From Ilex aquifolium (Eukaryota > Streptophyta > Magnoliopsida > Aquifoliales > Aquifoliaceae), in the NCBI GenBank assembly GCA_951799425.1, contig OX637393.1:40550378-40614377 (forward strand): a stretch of DNA of 64,000 nt, read 5' to 3'. The number at the start of each line of letters is the position of its first letter. The stretch's first letter is position 1. Of the stretch, positions 36,788 through 47,773 are shown piece by piece. A model generated the notes under the pieces. The model did not search any database. It saw only the letters and a program-made list of their open reading frames with translations, and had not been told where the DNA came from. The position numbers were made by a program, and so were the translations under genes.

Positions 36788-38491
36788 TGATTAGCACAAA
36801 ACTTTGTATATTTTTATGTGCTAATCATCTTATTTTAATTGTTTTTGGAGACTAAATGATGGGAGTTGGGTTAATTGAGTTCTTAACGATGATATTTGGT
36901 GTTTGCAGTTAAAAGGTGCTAAATGAGCCTTCTTAAGGCCTTCCCAAACCATTTGAGACAAATGAGGATGAAAAGGTAGCTTGGGGATAACTCAGGAGAG
37001 GAGGAAATCAGAAAATTAGGAAGTCAACCAAACCGTACCGGTACGCTAAGGCTATTGGAGTTCAGCGTACCGGTATGCGTACCGGTATGCTGAAGCCACT
37101 GGAGTTCGATGTATCGGTACGCGTACCGGTACGCTTTGCCTGATCTACCCAAGATGCTCTGCAACTCATGTCTGCTGCTTTGAGGGTCCCACCAACAGAC
37201 CTCCCATGCTCCCCTAACACGCCCACAACACTATTCACCCCTTTCACACCCTTGATTTTAAGTTTGGAGCCTAGGTGATCAATGAGGAGAGAGAAGAGAA
37301 GAGGAGCTGGGTGTGCAGGCAAGCTCTGCAACCCCTCTGCCCAGCCCATTCCTCTTGCACCCCTACAGATGGAGGTCACTTCTGGAGTCTAGGCCACCTC
37401 TCCAAGCACGTTTTTGGCAAGCCAAGTCAAAACAAGAGAAGATATTCAACATTCACAAGCTTGGAAAGGTGTGGCTACCTAAGCTTAGGAGTAGTCCAAG
37501 GAAGAAGATGATGAATAGTAGATAGAAAACTTAGATTTTTGCATTTTCTTCCATCATTTCACTTGTAATCTTTTGTAAGGATCTTGTAATCTTCATTCAA
37601 TGTCTTTAATTTCATTTATTTCAAGTTCATTTCAAGTTTAGTTCAACATTTTACATTTCACCATTGTTATGTTAAGTTTTCTTCATTTCAAGATTTAAAA
37701 TGGGTATTGAATATTTTTCTTCTTAGTTTAAGTTTTCTTGCATTGAGTTAAGTTTTAATCTTTATTTCAATACCATGTCTCTTTACATATTGTATGTCTT
37801 TCCTTTTTTCATGAGTAGCTAGAGTTTTAATTGGTTAATCCAAGGGAGACCTCCCCGTGAGGATTCCATTTCAACTCTTCTTTTTTCCTCCACTCGGTGT
37901 ACGGTGGTTCGGTTTGACTGGGTTGAGAGTGGATACAGTTGTGAGTCTTTGAAATCCCGTAGGCCTGGTCATGGGTTATGCTTGGATCCTCACCTCCATT
38001 TCGTCCCTAGCTTCCCACGAATCAATCGTTCATCTATGCATCATTGGAGGAAGGCTTTGAGTTGGATTGACATCCTCATTCGAGTGAACTCTTTGGATTA
38101 GACAACACTTGTTTTCATTTCATTTTCATTCAAAACTTCACTCACAAAACTCAAACAAAAGATTTTACACTTTTCCCTTTTGTTCACCAAAATCACTTTC
38201 ACACAACTTGACCTTTCCTTCCCTGAGGAGACGACCTTGGAATACTTTTCCAAGTAAAACACGACAAGCAAAAGACTCATTGCTCTTGGGGAGCACTTTT
38301 GTTCATTGAGCACTTTTGTTCATTTCGCACATTCCATCTCATACATTTTCATTCATCCACCATTCCGTTGCCCTTTCTTTTGACATCATCCCAAGGGAGA
38401 GTGACACTCCCCTTCCCACATACACCATATACAATACATTTTGAGGGATGGTTTTTAGAGGTTAGGAAACTACAACGTTTTTAACCAAGCA
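36788..38491 (+). repeat. 3' LTR of the Athila-type element
   Basis: 1704 bp. It is longer than the 5' LTR because of a 17-bp tandem duplication (GAGCACTTTTGTTCATT, about 38291-38324) and an extra copy of part of the palindrome cluster (37034-37136). Confidence 0.92.
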
Positions 38492-39811
38492 ATAAGCAAT
38501 TAATAAGATAAATGACTTTTAACCTTCCAAATACATGCATATAATTTTTTAGTTAAAAGTAAACGTATGTAAATGCTCATGGAAACCCAAGGCCCGACAA
38601 TTTATCTCTACTATGTTCAACCCACACTGAGGCTAGCAATCAACAATTTATTAACTTATAAGGATGTCCAACACATTCATCTAATTTAATAATGGAATAA
38701 TCAGATAGGGTAAATAAGACAAATAGATCATGAAATAACTGTTGGGAAGGTCTGAAATTGAGTGCAACTTGCATTTTCTTGCAATACAATTTCTTATATC
38801 CCAAAAATAGACACTCACTCACCCTGCAATGAGCAAGAAACAAAAGAATGATTTACTTATGGATTGTACAAATGCTTTAGAGATGGGAACCTCATGCTGC
38901 TAACAATTCAAAGTCAAGGTAACTGTTTTACTGTTGTATACCTTCAACAATTTTAAGAGATTAGGCTCTTTCCATTCACATGATTTAACTATTAAAATTC
39001 ACAAGAAATGTACATTATAAAACCAGGAAAGCTTAATAAAATCATCTATTTCTCCTGGATCGTCATTGAACGTAGTAGACAACTAGCACAACAAACAACT
39101 AAGATTATCACAAAAAACAAAAATCAAATCCATAGATACCCTTCTTTCACTAAACACTTCCAAAGTCCCAACCCTTATAACTGCTAAGCAGGACTGGACA
39201 TACTTGCAACTATATCATAATGTTACAATTCAGGCCAACTACTCTGAAAATAATTCAAAGTTATAGAATATCATCATAAGCAACAATTTCCCTACCCTTG
39301 AAAGGCACATCTATGCCTAAACAACCTAAATCAAATGACTCTTATTGTTAAATCAAGCCATTTTTAAGGTAAAGGCCTAAAAGCAAGCTTAGCAAGAAAA
39401 TTAAATTTAAAACAGAGAAATGTAACATGATTTCTGTACAAGGTTAGAGCAAAATCAGCAATGTTCTTTGATTCACCCAAGAAAAGCATGAATATCGAAA
39501 AATAGCCACAAGTCAATCTTACAAAGTCCTCAACTCAACACAATCTTAACCAACTATTTGCACTTGACTACATGAATCTTGTTTTGCAAATATGATCAAT
39601 CATAAAATATCAAGGGCCATAAAGTATTAAAATGTAAGTGAATATTATATGTTTTTACTATCTTATTCTAAGTTAATTTTCATCTACTAATATCTCTTGC
39701 ATTATTATCTCTCCATTCATCAGTTATTTTATCAGACTTTATAATCCAACAAAAAATCGTCAATTAATCAAGATACATCCCCCAAACACTTCCAAATCTT
39801 AGTCTGGTCAC

Positions 39812-39981
39812 TTGCCTGCCTCATTGAGACTAGAGCCCAAAAGATGAGGGATATGCTTGATAACAACTTCAGATTTTAAGAAGGCATGGTACTTCTTGGC
39901 TAGCTTCTTGACCAATTTCTTGTTTTTGTTGAGCTTCTTCAACCCTTCCACATCCATATACTTAAGTCCAATCTTCTCTGC
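39812..39981 (-). pseudogene. RPL10A: Captured exon of ribosomal protein L10a (uL1)
   Basis: The minus strand encodes [20 protein letters not shown], then [18 protein letters not shown] and [18 protein letters not shown], which is the middle of eukaryotic RPL10a, a 60S protein of the L1 stalk. It is bordered by a splice acceptor (GATGGCAG) and a donor (AA|GTGACC), as an exon of the gene would be. The rest of the gene is not seen nearby. It sits within the Helitron at 30774-41033 on the element's own strand, so capture by the Helitron is the simplest origin. A few residues differ from the usual protein (for example HLLGSSLN for RLLGPGLN), pointing to relaxed selection. Confidence 0.88.
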
Positions 39982-40542
39982 CTGCCATCAAACAAAAAAG
40001 GTCACATCAAATGGAATTATTTTCTTCGTCAATCAGACCTCATGTCTAATTGGCATTGGAAAAATGCTTGAAGAGAAGATTGCGACAAACATCAAATTGG
40101 TGCATTTGTATGGTAACAACACTAAAGAAGATAAAAAAAATAGTGTGCAACTATGATCTAGGGTTGAATCCTAGATACATGCAAGATCGAATTTTGAACC
40201 AAAAAAAGATGATCTAATAACCAATCAGAAAAAAAAGGACCATCAAAATTCAATTTCATGTAAAATAAGTCCAAAAACAGATGCAACTAATGGTCCCAAT
40301 TGTTTAAACATGCATGCATATTTCAAAACTCCATCACCAAACCCCACAATAGAACTAATTGCATGCAAAAAAGATCATGGAAAAGGGAGATTTTGTACCT
40401 ATTTGAAGCAGAGCTTGGATTGTGGCAACTAGCATTGGCACTGTGGAGGCATTGAAAGATCAAGGGTTCTGCCGATGGATTTACTCTAAGCCTGCGATTT
40501 AGATTTAAAGGCGAAGAGAGGAATAAAGGCGGGTCGTTAATG

Positions 40543-40569
40543 GGCAATTTGTGAGTACGCAGGCGAAAA

Positions 40570-40613
<44 letters not shown>

Positions 40614-40824
40614 AGTAACTGATGGAAATTGATGATTTCCGTTTAGGTGCTGGGCAATTTATGAAGAAAGAGAGAGAGACTAAGGGTTGGGAAAATTATA
40701 GAGAGGGAGAGAGGCAGAGAGACAGGTGAGAAAATTGGACAAATTATGGGGAAAGAGAGAGAGTAACGCTGTGAAAAGGAGAGGGAGGCAGAGAGGCGAG
40801 AGACGAGTGAGAATCGTGAAGACG

Positions 40825-40862
<38 letters not shown>
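40543..40862. repeat. GA-rich low-complexity region of the Helitron 5' end
   Basis: (GA)n runs at 40576-40607 and 40828-40862 are embedded in purine-rich sequence with several copies of GAGAGAGTAAC. Similar sequence occurs at 14620-14757 beside the other Helitron end. Confidence 0.8.
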
Positions 40863-40866
<4 letters not shown>

Positions 40867-41033
40867 GGCTAAAATCATAGAGGTAGGATATAGCTGGGAT
40901 TAGGGAAGAAGTGGAGTCGCAAATAGGTTTCTCTGTTATTAAATGTAAAGGATATGGATGACATAATTAGGTTTTTGGAGGGCAAAGATGGATTTTTTTT
41001 TCCATATATTATGGTATTTTAAAGTAGTATAGA

Positions 41034-41603
41034 TAGGAATGTAACATCATTCCTCTTGCCCCATAAATCACCACCACCGCTATTATCTTGATCACCATCG
41101 AGGTCCCAGGCATGTAAGGTCTAGGTCCGAATCCAGATTCAAGGTCTCGGATCCCACTTTCACAAAAAAAATAAAAAATTGACATATTCAAACTTTTGAG
41201 GGGATTTATAATTTTATTTGAGCACTTAATATTAGTTTTTGCAAAACATTGAAATTAGAGGGTGACAACAATTGGATCGAGTTGAATTGGGTCATGACGA
41301 GTTTATGGCAGGACTCTCAATACGAACACGATCTATTTAATTAATTGTGTTAAACTTTTAAACACTAACACAACCTATTACGTGTCGAACTAATACACCT
41401 TGTATAACTTGTATACTTGGTGATCAATAGGCATCACCCGTTAAGCTATTAACCCAACAACATGATTATGCAAAATAAAAATCTTCCAAAAGCAATTCAT
41501 TGATCAAGTTTAAAGAAAAAAAAAATATTGATCGAAGATTGAATCCCAAACAATAACAAAATCTAGAAAAAAAAAATCCTTCAATTTCTAAAATCTGAGG
41601 ACC
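41034..41603. other. Short intergenic stretch with a degenerate GACACGA/CGGGTT repeat
   Basis: No gene. 41265-41470 has words such as TCGAGTTGAATTGGGTCATG and GTGTTAAAC that resemble 53290-53510 and 63050-63200, a diverged interspersed repeat. Confidence 0.4.
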
Positions 41604-41608
41604 AAATG

Positions 41609-42213
41609 TGATGATGCACAAAATTGGTTTGCACACCACCTGTCAATTAAGCAATATAAAATGTAGTAAAGTAGAAGGAGAGAGAAGACAAAGTTTATAG
41701 TGGATCAGTAAAGGTGACCTACGTCCACTTGGAATGGCAAGGGTCGTCGGGATTTTATTAACTCCAATGTGCAGAGAGAGCAAATGGTTACAAGCTTTTT
41801 GAGGGTGAGGAGAGAATGATGCTAGAATGAGTGTGATGCCCCTCAAGTGTTGGTGGGGCTTACATTTTTTAGTAGTCACCTCATAATGGATATTAATTAA
41901 ATAGCTATTCAAGCGGTCACAACGGATTAGAGAGACTTAAATAGTACTTAAATGGTTTGGCGACCTCTCCTCTCCTCAACGGGCAAGGGAGTTATGGTAT
42001 ACTCCGAAGGACTTGGTCAAAGGATGAGGGAAGGTTGAATCTCTCCAGGCAGCGAGGATGAGGCTCCTGGATGCTCCCTTGGTGGTGTAGCTCCCTGATG
42101 GGCTTGACTGACTATGACCTCATTTGGGCTGGACTTGATAGATATCTTGAAATTGGGCCATTAGTTTAGACCGGGCTTATAATATGAGTTGGGCCTTTGG
42201 GCTTGGCCCATCA
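41609..42213 (-). repeat. 3' LTR of the Tat-type element
   Basis: 605 bp, identical in length to its partner. On the minus strand it starts TGATGGGCCAAGCCC, preceded by the purine tract GTGAGGGGTAAA. Confidence 0.95.
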
Positions 42214-42778
42214 TTTACCCCTCACTGCCCTACATCTAAGGAACTTGGAAAGGAGGGCATTCAATTTGAGTTTGAATTTTCGGTTGATCGACATAACTGG
42301 AAAAACTTCGGGAGGCCAAGACATGTGCTTTTAGGCCTTTTTTGAGCCTTTAACAGCATCACTCACAGCCAAAGGCGAGTAGGCAGCTTCTGGGCGAGTA
42401 GGCAGTGTCCTGGGCTAGCAACTGAATTTTTTTTTTAAAAAAAAAAAAACTTCGGGAGGCCAAAACATATGTTTCTGGACTTTTTTTTGGGCTTTTGAGT
42501 CTTGTAGAGCTCGTCGAGAGTTTCGATTTGATATATTATAAGCCCCATTTGGAGTTTCGGATCAAAAGTCACTCAAAATATCGTACTGCCCTTTTTAAAT
42601 CCGATTTTTTTGAAAACTCCTTTCGATTGGCGACCTCCTCCCCTTTAGTAGACTCCTTATGCTTATGGGACTCCATTGACTATATAAAATCCTTCTTTCA
42701 CTCCCCTTCTGCACTCTTGAAGAGCCCTAGGCTATAAATTGGGGTTTTTGGGTTTTTTTTTTTTCAAGAAACCCTAGG
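42214..42778. other. Upstream region of the antisense gene
   Basis: 565 bp between the 3' LTR and the TATA box. It contains GGGCGAGTAGGCAG repeated at 42373 and 42393 and a T/A run at 42427-42448. No coding sequence. Confidence 0.5.
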
Positions 42779-42787
42779 TATAAATAG
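42779..42787 (+). promoter_or_regulatory. TATA box of the antisense gene
   Basis: TATAAATAG, 169 bp upstream of the ATG at 42956. It is followed by pyrimidine-rich sequence, as in plant core promoters. A weaker CTATAAATT lies 47 bp upstream, at 42732. Its position on the strand opposite the retroelement genes suggests a separate internal promoter. Confidence 0.55.
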
Positions 42788-42955
42788 AAAACTTTCTCCT
42801 CATTCTTTCCCATTTCATTCACCTTCTCCTTGAACCTTTGAGAGCCCATATTCCATCCATTCCATAGAAACTTGAGTGAGTAAAGGAAAATACTCTTCTT
42901 GTATTCTTCCAAGAACACATTGGTGAGGTTTTCTTGAGTTAAGTATTTTTGAACA

Positions 42956-45830
42956 ATGGTGGTTAATGAAGAGGATGTTCAGAGGTCTGCGAGTTTTGGT
43001 GTGCAATTTGGAGAATTTGGTGTTGTCCCCGGAGAAGAGATGGAGACGCGCGGCCTGAGGGAGGTGGAGCCGCCGCGGGTTGCCTCTGCTGTTGTTCGTG
43101 TGCTGGGCGTAGCAGCCACGGGGCTGGGCAAGCAAGCTGCTCGTGTGGTAGGCGGAGTGTGGGTGCTTTGGGCGCCCTGTGCAGGCGAGGCTATGCAAGC
43201 TTGTTTAGGCGAACAACTTAACAAGGTTGGCGAGCAGGTTAGTTTGGTTGCCTACTCAGGCAGCCTAGGCGAGCAAATTAGAGAGAGGAGAACTGTGCAG
43301 GCGCCCATAGGCGCTGATCTGGACAGCCTGGGCGAGCTGCTGCCTGGGCGCGCGGAGAGCAGGAGTGGCGCCTCTGTTGCGCGGGACCAGCTGGGCGAGC
43401 CACTCCAATTGGGCGAGCAGGCTGTCTTGGGCGTTGATGGTGGTGCAGGCGCGCGGGGCAGCCTGTTAGGCGAGCAGATGGGCGCCCCTTTAGGCACCAA
43501 TTTGAGAAGTTTTGGAGAGGAAACAGCTTTAGGCGAGCAAGGGGTGAGGTGTGCTGCCTTGGGCGAGCCTAGGGCTGCCTTGGGCGAACCCGGGGCTACC
43601 TTTGGCGCCTTGGGCGAGTTTGATTCTGGAGTCAAAACACAAGGTACGCCAGACACTTTTGTTGGTGATAATCCTGCTCCTCTGTGTGCTACTTCTCAAA
43701 AACAAATTCTCCAGGGTCAAATTCCCCAGGGCCTCTCCGGTAGTAGCTCGGGCAATTCTTCACGTCCTCGCAAGAAAAAGCACAAAAGCTAAGTAGCGGA
43801 CGATGGGTCTAAGGTAAGTACCCTTTCTAGTTTGCTCAACACTGATGATGATATTCTGAGGATTGTTTCTGCTTATCACATTCCCCCAACTGTACTATGT
43901 CGTCGAGCTAAGATGGGTGAGCCCGCCTCTGATGACTCTTCTGGGGATGTTGCCATCGACGAGGAGATGCTTGAGGCTGGGCTCAGGTTTCCCATGTCCC
44001 CCTCTATTTGTCGCATTCTCGAATATTTTTCACTCACCCCAGGGCGATTGTCACCCAATAGTTGGAGGGTTTTGCTATGCTTTCTGGTGTTGTGGAGGAA
44101 AGTGCATCATGAGGATGCCTCTCCGAAGGAGTTCATGGAGCTTATACTTTGAGCGAGACCCCTGCTCCCAATCGGGGTTGGTATTATTTTACCACGAGAG
44201 ACAAGCTGATCACCAGACTGAGGTCCAACTGTCATAGTTGGAAATCTTGCTTTATATTTGTCGGCGGAGAGTGGGCTGCGGAGGCCGATAGAACTTTGGT
44301 GCCAAGATGATGGGGGTACCCCCAAGAAACTTGGTATGCCTTACCCTTGCTTTCTCTCCTTTGTGTTTTTTTTTTCTTTACTTATCATTCCTTTTGCAGA
44401 TCCTCCTGTGTTCTCTGGGGATCAAGAGTGAAAGCTGCAAGCGGTGAAGGCTTATCCTGAAAAAGACTTTGGAGTCCTTATGTTCAAAGATGGTGGGGTC
44501 AAAAGTTCTCCTGGAGTTCGTGCTACCCCGAAGTCCGGCGGCTCCTCTTTGAAGAGGAAATGTGAGTTAATTCTTTTGTACCTTCTTTTTTTCTTTTACT
44601 TGGTGTTTTTCATCTAGGTAACATCTTATTTTCCTTGCAGCAGTAGATAAGGAGGTGATCGGGGCCCGTCTTTCCAGTAGAAGTCCTCCTCTTTCCAAGG
44701 TGGCGAAGACTTCCAAGGTGGCGAGGAAGGGCGACGTCTCCTAAGTGACCTCTCATATGGTATCGCCTGAGGCGAGCTCTCCTCAGGTGACCCCTCCAGT
44801 GATGCCTCCTCGAGCGGCGACTCCTTCAACTGCATTTCCTCCTCCATTGGTCGCACCTTCTGCCCCCCGTTCATCCACTCCTCCTATGGGAACTTCTTCT
44901 GGGGCACCTTCTCGGATTAGCTCCATGCTGGGTAACGCACAGGTCAACAGGGAGCGGCTTGGGAGGTTTGCGTTTCCTAATGATGTGAGTGAGATTGGTG
45001 CCCTAGGCACCGAGGGAATCCTCGACTCTTTCCTAGTAGGCTGGGCTCAGGTAAGGGTTTGTTATCTCCCTTTCTCCCGTCCTTCCATAAGTGTCTGACA
45101 TTCTCTTGCCTTTTTGTATTTCTTCAGGCCTCAACTACATCTTTGTGTTTAATGTCAAGGACTATCCTTTATCACCAGCTGAAACACAATCATGAAGTCA
45201 TGCAAAATGAGCTTCTAGCTGCTTAGGGGAGGATTGCTGAGCTCGAAGCTGCTGGGAGGGCTTCTGATGCTAACCTTGTGGCAACCCGTGAGAGGGCGAC
45301 TGGTCTTCAGACTGAGCTTTCGGCAACCCATGGAAGGGAAACCAAGCTCGAGGTTGAGCTTGTGGGGGCCTGTGAGAGGGCCATGCTCAGTGAAATTGAG
45401 CTTTCGGCGACCCATGGGAGGGCAGCCAAGCTTGAGGCTGAGCTTGCTAAGGTCCGTGAGAGGGGCACGCTCAGTGAGGCTAAGCTTGCAGAGACCTGCG
45501 AGAGGGCCATGCTCAGAGAGGCTACTGCGGAGGTAGAGGTGAAGGCTGCCCAGGAAAGAGCTTCCCGGGCTAAGGAGAGGGCCACCATAGCTGAAAGTGA
45601 CTTGTAGAATGGTCTCGCAGATGCTTTAATCGATGGCTATGAGGAGCTCCGGGGAAAGATTTATGCTGCCTTCCCCAATATTGATGTCTCAAGTTTCGTG
45701 CCAACTGAGGCGCTTGATGATAGTGATGGAGGCTCTGACGATGACGAGGGTGATGATGAGGAGGAGGATGACGACCATGAGAGTAGTTATAGTGCTAGGG
45801 ACTTTTTGATTTTTTTTTTTGTAGCCCTAC
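42956..45830 (+). pseudogene. Antisense gene of the Tat-type element (Transposase_28-like)
   Basis: It is on the opposite strand to gag-pol, between integrase and the 3' LTR. The frame from ATG 42956 runs to a TAA at 43790 and continues in the same frame to 44152. Its first part carries about 12 xGEx motifs (mostly LGEQ or LGEP). Next comes the block FPMSPSICRILEYFSLTPGR, LSPNSWRVLLCFLVLWRKV, typical of the plant 'putative gypsy-type transposon' domain. After a frameshift comes NRGWYYFTTRDKL ... SWKSCFIFVGGEW. GT-AG introns are likely near 44333-44399, 44558-44639 and 45048-45127. The last part (45128-45790) is an Ala/Glu/Arg-rich coiled coil of about 25-residue repeats with an acidic tail (DDDEGDDEEEDDD). 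Several stops disable it. The family's role is unknown. Confidence 0.78.
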
Positions 45831-46027
45831 TTTTGTAAAAGTGGTTTTTTGCCACTGATGCTCCTTTGAAGTTGAGAAGTTGAATACAAAAATGCAAAGA
45901 TCTTTTTGAAGTAAATCTAGAAATTTTATTCATTCCACTGTTTATGTAAATCAATATTGGGTAATAGCCCCACAAAAAAGTACAAAAAATAAAACCAAGT
46001 CCCCAAATTTTCTACTCTCTCAAAGTG

Positions 46028-47224
46028 TCATTGATAATACCTCTTCAGGTGCTCAACATTCCATGGATGGGGAAAAACCTTCCCCTTAGAACTCTGTATC
46101 CTGTAGGTGTCTGGCCTCACTACTTCTGTTATGAGATAGGGTCCTTCCAAGTTTGGTCTCAGCTTCCCTTCTCGTGAATCCTTTGTGGCGAGGATCACTT
46201 TCTTGAGGACCAAGTCTCCTGGTTGGAAGGAACAAGACTTCACCCTCGAGTTGTAGTACTTTGTCATGCGACGCTTGTACTCCGCGTTGCGGACCACAAC
46301 CATCTCCCTTGCCTTCTCTATCAAGTCGAGGTTGATGTGGAGTCCTTCCTCGTTGGTGACAGGGTTGTGGTGTTGGACCCTTAGAGAATGCACCCCGATC
46401 TCCATAGGAATGACTGCCTCAGTTCCAAAGGCTAGGGAGAAGGGGGTTTCTCCAGTAAGAGTTCTTGGTGTGGTCCGGTAGGCCCATAATACGGCTGGGA
46501 GCTCGTCAACCCAAAGACCCTTCGCCTTCTCGAGCCTTGTCTTTAGGTTGCGTAGCACCATTCTCATCATGACTTCTGCTTGTTTGTTTGCCTGCGGGTG
46601 CGCCAGGCTGGAATAAGGCTGCTTTATTTGAAGGTCGGAGTAGAGGGAGTTCAAGAGCTTGTTGTCGAACTGCTTGGCTTTGTCGCTGACAATGGCGTGG
46701 GGTATCCCGAAGTGACATACCAGGTTTTTCCAGATGAAATCTTTCACCTTTACGTCTGTTATCTTTGCTAAGGGTTCTGCCTCCGCCCATTTAGTGAAGT
46801 AGTCCACCGCTATCACCACGAACTTGCACTGTCCTCTATTGAAAGATAAGGGGCCCAAGATGTCGATGCCCCATTTGGAGAAGGGTCACGTACTTGTGAT
46901 GACCGTGAGTTCTTTTGGCGGTTGTCTTGGCACAGTGGAAAATCGTTGACACTTGCCACATTTCTTGGCAAACTCATGGGCATCCTTCATCATGCTAGGC
47001 CAGAAGTAGCCCTGTCTGAGTGCCTTGTGGGCGAGGGAGCGTCCTCCAGAGTGATTTCCACAAACCCCTTCATGGATCTCCCGCAGGGCATAGTTAACTT
47101 CTTCGGGTGAAAGGCACCGCAGTAATGGCAAGGAGTAGCCTTTTTTGTACAAGGTGTCTTGTAAGATGGTAAACTTGGAGGCTCTTATCCTGAGCTTCCT
47201 GGCCTCGAAGGGGTCATCTGGCAA
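46028..47224 (-). pseudogene. Integrase of the Tat-type element
   Basis: The HHCC zinc domain (LREIHEGVCGNHSGGRSLAH ... CGKCQRF) is followed by a stop near 46886. Then comes the catalytic core: AVDYFTKWAEAEPL with the first Asp, IVSDKAKQFD with the second, and NKQAEVMMRMV with the Glu. The C-terminal part has FQPGDLVLKK and NLEGPYLITEVVRPDTYRI and ends at 46028. The usual SDNGTQF and GQAE blocks are altered to SDKAKQF and KQAE, so activity would be doubtful even without the stop. Confidence 0.92.
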
Positions 47225-47233
47225 TACTCCCTC

Positions 47234-47773
47234 CTAGAGGTATGCCCTTATTGGGGTCATCCAGTTTGATTCTGCAGATGTACAGTTGACACTTGTGGCT
47301 TCCACGTCTAACTTGTTTGGTTCGAACTGGTGACCAATGAATGCTGGTCCTGGTGGGGACTCCGAGGACGAGGCGAGTTTGGCTAGTGCATCCGCAGCCA
47401 TGTTTTCCTCCCTCGGGATGTGGCTAATTTGAAAATTTTGGAACTTTGCGACCAAGGCTTTTACCATGGCAAGGTACTTCTGTATTCTCGTTCCCTTTGT
47501 TTCGAACTCGCCCTTCACTTGGTTGACTATCAGCTGAGAGTCACTGTAAGTGATGAGGTGTTGAGCTTCCATTTCAATTGCCAACCTTAGGCCAAAGAGG
47601 AGGGCCTCATATTCTGCCTCATTGTTGGAGGTGATGAAGTGGAGCTTCACAACATACTTGATGGGAGTGCCATTGGGGTTAATCAGGATTAGGCCAGCTC
47701 CACCTCCTTCACTGGTCGAGGAGCCATCCACATAAAGCTTCCAGAGTGGCGGAGAGGAGAGTTCGAGGAGCAC
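47234..47773 (-). pseudogene. Second, archaeal-type RNase H of the Tat-type element
   Basis: WKLYVDGSSTSEGGGAGLIL, NNEAEYEALLFGLRLAIEME, YSDSQLIVNQVKGEFETK and REENMAADALAKLASS give the D-E-D-D set of RNase H. The domain lies after the usual RNase H, as in Tat-clade elements only. The segment is open from 47773 to 47234; a stop follows before integrase. Confidence 0.9.

Larger units (their letters stand above)
32109..38491 (+). mobile_element. Athila-type non-autonomous LTR retrotransposon (gag-only), 6.4 kb
   Basis: Direct LTRs at 32109-33782 and 36788-38491 begin TGATTAGCAC and end AACCAAGCA. A perfect 5-bp duplication ATAAG flanks the element (32104-32108 and 38492-38496). A primer site matching tRNA-Asp lies just inside the left LTR, and G-rich purine tracts lie at 35087-35099 and before the right LTR. 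The 3.0 kb interior has only a gag-like reading frame, with no protease, reverse transcriptase or integrase. This is the layout of TR-GAG-type elements, which depend on enzymes from a partner. By eye the LTRs differ at about 50 positions (near 3%). Confidence 0.9.
30774..41033 (-). mobile_element. Helitron with captured RPL10A exon, interrupted by an LTR element
   Basis: The minus-strand 5' end A|TCTATACTACTTTAAAATA lies at 41033. The 3' end has the hairpin CACGTGTAATGCACGTG, TGCACCAA and CTAG|T at 30774. Excluding the LTR element (32109-38491 plus duplication) it is about 3.9 kb. No Rep/helicase gene is present. GA microsatellites lie at 31414-31453, 40576-40607 and 40828-40862. It is the best-defined of the Helitron copies here. 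Confidence 0.8.

Noticed and set aside
41086..41185. Possible SINE with GGTCCGAATCC and an A-rich tail
   Set aside because: One B-box-like word and a tail but no A box and no target duplication.
43252..43656. Minus-strand frame of SPKA/GSPK repeats in the Tat element
   Set aside because: Reverse reading of the xGEx repeat; the plus-strand frame has the start codon, promoter and domain continuation.
45307..45588. Minus-strand Ala/Ser-rich frame
   Set aside because: Shadow of the plus-strand coiled-coil exon of the antisense gene.
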